Below are positions 5,608-8,036 of a DNA stretch of 8,036 nucleotides, one piece after another. The DNA is from an uncultured Collinsella sp. Its GTDB lineage: Bacteria; Actinomycetota; Coriobacteriia; Coriobacteriales; Coriobacteriaceae. The notes beneath the pieces were generated by a model. That model searched no databases, was not told where the DNA came from, and was given only the letters and a program-made list of their open reading frames with translations. The translations under genes and the position numbers were made by a program. The stretch is from positions 1 to 8,036 of the forward strand of contig USQE01000040.1 of NCBI GenBank assembly GCA_900556675.1, read 5' to 3'. How positions within the stretch are numbered: position 1 is the first letter of the stretch; every line of letters starts with the position of its first letter.

Positions 5608-5919
5608 GTGTTTCAGATAGCCGATCTGCTCGCTATCGTTGCAGGCGCCATCGCGGGCGCAATTGCCTTCCTTCCCTTTGTCTTTACGCTCAAGCCGGTT
5701 CTTGACGATAAACAGAATGCGGACATGCTCAAGGGTATGGTGAGTCTCGCGGTCTCGGCAATCGCGTTGCTTGTCTTTACCTTGGTTGTGTTTGTGTTGT
5801 TCGGAGAGGCATTTCGCATGTTCCTCCTGGGCGAGGCGATCGGCTTCGTGGCCTTTATGGCCGCCTGCGCGGTTCGCGTCGCCAAGGCGCTGCGAGATCC
5901 TCATGAGGTCGAAAGGTAA
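5608..5919 (+). CDS. Small membrane protein in the atpI position
   Basis: Predicted 103-residue membrane protein. Hydrophobic segments lie at about 7-28, 45-66 and 71-92, with a short charged loop (DDKQNAD, 33-39) and a basic, charged tail (RVAKALRDPHEVER). AtpI, an assembly factor for the c-ring of F-type ATPases, usually occupies this place ahead of atpB. This protein is similar in size and hydrophobicity, but shows three rather than four segments and no signature I can recognise, so I leave the symbol blank. The GTG at 5608 is chosen for GAGGA (5598-5602) five bases ahead. An in-frame GTG at 5596 has a site too close to it, and a TTG at 5533 precedes the candidate -10. It ends three bases before atpB, so cotranslation is likely. 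Confidence 0.75.
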   Translation: MFQIADLLAIVAGAIAGAIAFLPFVFTLKPVLDDKQNADMLKGMVSLAVSAIALLVFTLVVFVLFGEAFRMFLLGEAIGFVAFMAACAVRVAKALRDPHEVER

Positions 5920-5922
5920 GTC

Positions 5923-6726
5923 GTGGAAATTTTTGAAAAGCTGCCTGATGAGATTAATCATCTGGTCAGCGAGTTCAGCTCCACCCCTGTCGTGGGCGAT
6001 CTGAGCTGCGGCATCACGCAGTACTCGTTTTGGCTGATCGTCTCCACGATCGTGCTCCTGATCGTCCTAGCCGTGTTCAAGAAGAAGCAGACTTTGGTTC
6101 CCAAGGGCTTCTTCGTCAACGGTTTCGAGTACATCATCGAGTACGTCGAGAACGATATCGGCAAGGGCGTCGTGGGTGAGAACTGGAAGAAGCACTTCCC
6201 GTTCCTGTGCTCGCTTTTCCTGTTCATCCTGATCAACAACATGATCGGCCTGATTCCGGGAATGAAGCCCGGCACCGGCGCAATCGGCTCCACCGCCGCG
6301 CTCGCCATCTTCGCCTTCGTGTACTTCATCTACTACGGATGCAAGGCTCACGGCGTGATCGGCTACATCAAGAGCCTCGCTCCGCAGGGCGTGAGCTTCC
6401 CGATGAACGTGCTCGTGTGGGTCGTCGAGCTTTTCTCGACCTTCCTGCGCCTCATCACGCTCGCCGTCCGTCTGTTCTGCAACATGTTCGCAGGACACGT
6501 GGTCATGGGCTCGTTCGCCATCATGGCGAGCATGTTCATGCAGCCGCTGCTTCAGCAGGTTTCCGCGGCCCACGCCGTCGGCGCCCTGCCTTCGCTGGCC
6601 TGGCTTGCCATTCTCATCCTGATCTATGCGATCGAGCTTGTGGTCGGCGCCATCCAGGCTTACGTCTTCACGGTCCTTACCGCCGTGTATGTCTCCGAGG
6701 CAGAGGAGGTCGCGGAGGAGGAGTAG
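5923..6726 (+). CDS. atpB: F-type ATP synthase subunit a
   Basis: The Fo stator subunit holding the two proton half-channels beside the c-ring; an integral membrane protein. Its 267 residues include strongly hydrophobic helices at about 36-52, 92-112, 122-139, 163-180, 193-212 and 225-257. The essential arginine is Arg183 in LAVRLFCNMFAGH, followed by Asn187. The C-terminal helix holds IQAYVFTVLTAVYV with the conserved Gln245. His192 stands where E. coli has Glu219, and Glu238, seven residues before Gln245, stands where E. coli has His245: a swapped pair. Cys186 replaces the usual glycine. The tail is acidic (EAEEVAEEE). The start is GTG, with GAAAGG (5911-5916) overlapping the stop region of the previous gene. 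A 124-base gap follows. Confidence 0.96.
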   Translation: MEIFEKLPDEINHLVSEFSSTPVVGDLSCGITQYSFWLIVSTIVLLIVLAVFKKKQTLVPKGFFVNGFEYIIEYVENDIGKGVVGENWKKHFPFLCSLFLFILINNMIGLIPGMKPGTGAIGSTAALAIFAFVYFIYYGCKAHGVIGYIKSLAPQGVSFPMNVLVWVVELFSTFLRLITLAVRLFCNMFAGHVVMGSFAIMASMFMQPLLQQVSAAHAVGALPSLAWLAILILIYAIELVVGAIQAYVFTVLTAVYVSEAEEVAEEE

Positions 6727-6850
6727 TCTTCCGTTCGCGCCTTAAAGGTAAGGCAATTCGTTAAACCGCCGGTGCCCGTACCCATGGAGCCCGGCAGTTA
6801 TAAAAAGGTTATCCTGCGTGAAATAAGACACGCACGACAAAGGAGGAATC
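6727..6850 (+). promoter_or_regulatory. atpB-atpE intergenic region
   Basis: A 124-base gap, long for this tightly packed operon. A short hairpin (GCCGG 6768-6772 with CCGGC 6791-6795) is followed by an A/T-rich stretch (about 6798-6830) containing TATAAA (6799-6804) without a clear -35. It ends in a full AAAGGAGG Shine-Dalgarno (6839-6846) four bases before the atpE GTG. The c subunit is needed in many copies per complex, so a region boosting atpE translation, or an internal promoter, is plausible. I see no convincing gene here. Confidence 0.4.
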
Positions 6851-7045
6851 GTGGGAGTTATCGGTTACGGTCTCGGTGTTATCGGCGCTGGTCTTGCTAT
6901 CGGCCTGTCTGCTCTGGGTGCTACGGGTGCTATGGCCCGTCAGCCTGAGGTCCAGGGCCGCGTGTTCACCGTCTTCATCATGGGCTCCGCTTTCGGCGAG
7001 GCTCTGGCTCTGATCGGCTTCGTTGTCGCGCTGATCGTTAAATAG
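6851..7045 (+). CDS. atpE: F-type ATP synthase subunit c
   Basis: The proteolipid that forms the rotating c-ring. The two-helix hairpin is clear: a Gly/Ala-rich helix 1 (about 3-28), the polar loop ARQPE (29-33) that contacts the central stalk, and helix 2 (about 38-63) with the ion-carrying Glu50 in GSAFGEALALIG. The residues after Glu50 are Ala and Leu rather than Ser/Thr, and Ile17 sits where Na+-type rings have Gln, so this is probably a proton-type ring. At 64 residues it is shorter than the usual 70-80; helix 1 starts almost at the first residue and the protein ends one residue (Lys64) after helix 2. The GTG start follows AAAGGAGG by four bases; no other in-frame start lies close upstream. 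Confidence 0.95.
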   Translation: MGVIGYGLGVIGAGLAIGLSALGATGAMARQPEVQGRVFTVFIMGSAFGEALALIGFVVALIVK

Positions 7046-7060
7046 CACGGAGCGTCAAGT

Positions 7061-7663
7061 ATGAATCTTTCATCCCAGAAGAGCGCGATCGCACTCTCCG
7101 CGTCCGCGGCCGCGCTGCTCATGCCGGTTTCCGCGTTCGCCGAGGACGGCGCCGCCGGTGCGGACATCCTCATCCCTAAGATGGCGGAGTTCATCCCGGC
7201 GCTTATCGCCTTCCTGATTATCTGGATCGTGCTGGCCAAGGTCGCCCTGCCGGGCATCATGAAAACCATGGAGGAGCGCGGCAAGAAGATCGAGGAGAGC
7301 CTCGACGAGGCCGAGAAGACCAAGCAGGAGGCTATCGCCAAGCGCGCTGAGTCCGACTCGATCGTCACCGACGCCCGTCGTCAGGCTGCCGACATCGTTC
7401 TCGAGGCCCGTAAGGACGCCGAGTCCGAGCGTGCCCGTATCATCGAGGCTGCTCACAAGGAGGCCGAGGAGATCATCGCCAAGGCCCATACGACCGTCGA
7501 GGACGAGCGCAAGTCCATCTACGCCGGTGCCGCGAGCTCCATCGCCGACCTGTCCGTTGCCGTCGCCACCAAGATCGTGGGCGAGGCACTCGAGGACGAG
7601 GCCGAGCAGAAGAAGCTCATCGAGCGCTACATCCAGGAAGCAGGTAGCCTGAATGCCGACTAG
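7061..7663 (+). CDS. atpF: F-type ATP synthase subunit b
   Basis: The peripheral stalk subunit joining Fo to F1: a single membrane helix and a long coiled coil. Of 200 residues, 44-63 form the membrane segment (FIPALIAFLIIWIVLAKVAL), followed by PGIMKTMEERGKKI and a charged, Ala/Glu/Arg/Lys-rich helix to about 155. The C-terminal part (about 160-195) would contact delta. Ahead of the membrane helix lies a signal-peptide-like stretch: Lys7, a hydrophobic run (9-21), Pro22 and an Ala-Phe-Ala motif before Glu28-Asp29, suggesting cleavage after Ala27. The ATG at 7061 follows CGGAG (7048-7052). The 3' end overlaps atpH by 11 bases, pointing to translational coupling. Confidence 0.94.
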   Translation: MNLSSQKSAIALSASAAALLMPVSAFAEDGAAGADILIPKMAEFIPALIAFLIIWIVLAKVALPGIMKTMEERGKKIEESLDEAEKTKQEAIAKRAESDSIVTDARRQAADIVLEARKDAESERARIIEAAHKEAEEIIAKAHTTVEDERKSIYAGAASSIADLSVAVATKIVGEALEDEAEQKKLIERYIQEAGSLNAD

Positions 7664-8036
7664 CCGCTATCAGGACAAGGTGCTCGAGACCTACGCGCGT
7701 TCCCTTTTGGAAGCCGCCAAGGCCGAGAACCATGTGTTCGAGGACCTCGAGATGATCGAGCGCTTGGCTTCTGCCAGCCCCGAGATCATCGCCGTGCTCG
7801 ACACCATGTCCAAGCGCGACCAGCTCGACCTTCTTCCCAAGGTGGCAGCTGCCTTTAAGTATGTTGCCGAGGAAGACGAGGATGTAGTGGGCGTGACCGT
7901 CACCACGGCGATCCCGCTCGACGACGAGCTGCGTCAAACCATCACTAAGAAATGCGAGCAGGACTTCGGCCGCAAGGTATTCCTTATCGAGCAGGTCGAC
8001 CCGTCTATCGTGGGCGGCCTGGTGCTCGAGGCCCGC
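7653..8036 (+). CDS. atpH: F-type ATP synthase subunit delta (3' end outside window)
   Basis: Delta connects the b stalk to the top of F1. The 128 codons seen are open to the window edge, so the gene is cut by the boundary, not broken. Residues 6-25 (YQDKVLETYARSLLEAAKAE) match the family's N-terminal helix. VTVTTAIPLDDELRQTI (81-97) and FGRKVFLIEQVDPSIVGGLVLEA (105-127) match the conserved C-terminal half. Between them the protein looks about 25-30 residues shorter than E. coli delta: the segment with the usual FL..L....R motif is missing and LDLLPKVAAAFKYVAEEDED joins almost directly. The ATG at 7653 overlaps the end of atpF. Only a weak AGG-type site precedes it, consistent with coupled translation. 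Confidence 0.92.
   Translation, partial: MPTSRYQDKVLETYARSLLEAAKAENHVFEDLEMIERLASASPEIIAVLDTMSKRDQLDLLPKVAAAFKYVAEEDEDVVGVTVTTAIPLDDELRQTITKKCEQDFGRKVFLIEQVDPSIVGGLVLEAR

Noticed and set aside
6784..6850. Small open frame starting with ATG between atpB and atpE
   Set aside because: It has no ribosome binding site, runs into atpE in another frame and encodes an Arg-rich, shadow-like peptide.
6851..7045. Sodium-type c-ring
   Set aside because: Residues after Glu50 are Ala-Leu rather than Ser/Thr, and the helix-1 Gln is replaced by Ile17.
1..8036. CRISPR arrays, tRNA or rRNA genes, insertion sequences, prophage genes
   Set aside because: No spaced direct-repeat array, cloverleaf-type sequence, transposase or integrase could be seen.

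Overview
The window is GC-rich and densely coded, with every supported gene on the + strand. GTG starts (atpB, atpE, the atpI-position gene) and Shine-Dalgarno leaders sit alongside a gene order typical of Gram-positive bacteria. The protein sequences look actinobacterial, and a gut Coriobacteriia such as Collinsella is my best guess. That is an inference from style and gene order; no marker gene here proves it.

Layout. Bases 160-1410 encode PrmC, the release-factor glutamine methyltransferase, with an unusually long Ala/Glu-rich insertion. A HicA/HicB toxin-antitoxin pair (1479-2122) follows behind an AT-rich promoter that overlaps a perfect 22-bp palindrome. A 134-bp gap then carries a perfect 10-bp inverted repeat ending at the ribosome binding site of tsaC (2257-3000), which encodes the threonylcarbamoyl-AMP synthase of tRNA t6A synthesis. 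Glycerol kinase glpK (3014-4555) follows after 13 bases, then uracil phosphoribosyltransferase upp (4679-5326). After a 281-base gap with a candidate terminator, promoter and leader, the F-type ATP synthase operon begins: a small membrane protein in the atpI position, atpB (a), atpE (c), atpF (b), and the first 128 codons of atpH (delta), which runs off the end.

How the genes relate. prmC - tsaC - upp - atp is a housekeeping neighbourhood known from other Gram-positive genomes: translation termination, tRNA modification, pyrimidine salvage and ATP synthesis. The hicAB pair looks like an accessory insertion between prmC and tsaC. GlpK occupies a place where other genomes carry different genes (rpiB and glyA in Bacillus subtilis).

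No complete new system is evident. The signals most worth checking are the structured leader before tsaC, the two-site hicAB operator with 21-bp spacing, the PrmC insertion, and several departures from the textbook ATP synthase: a swapped His/Glu pair in subunit a, a 64-residue subunit c, a signal-peptide-like N terminus on subunit b, and a compact delta N-terminal domain.
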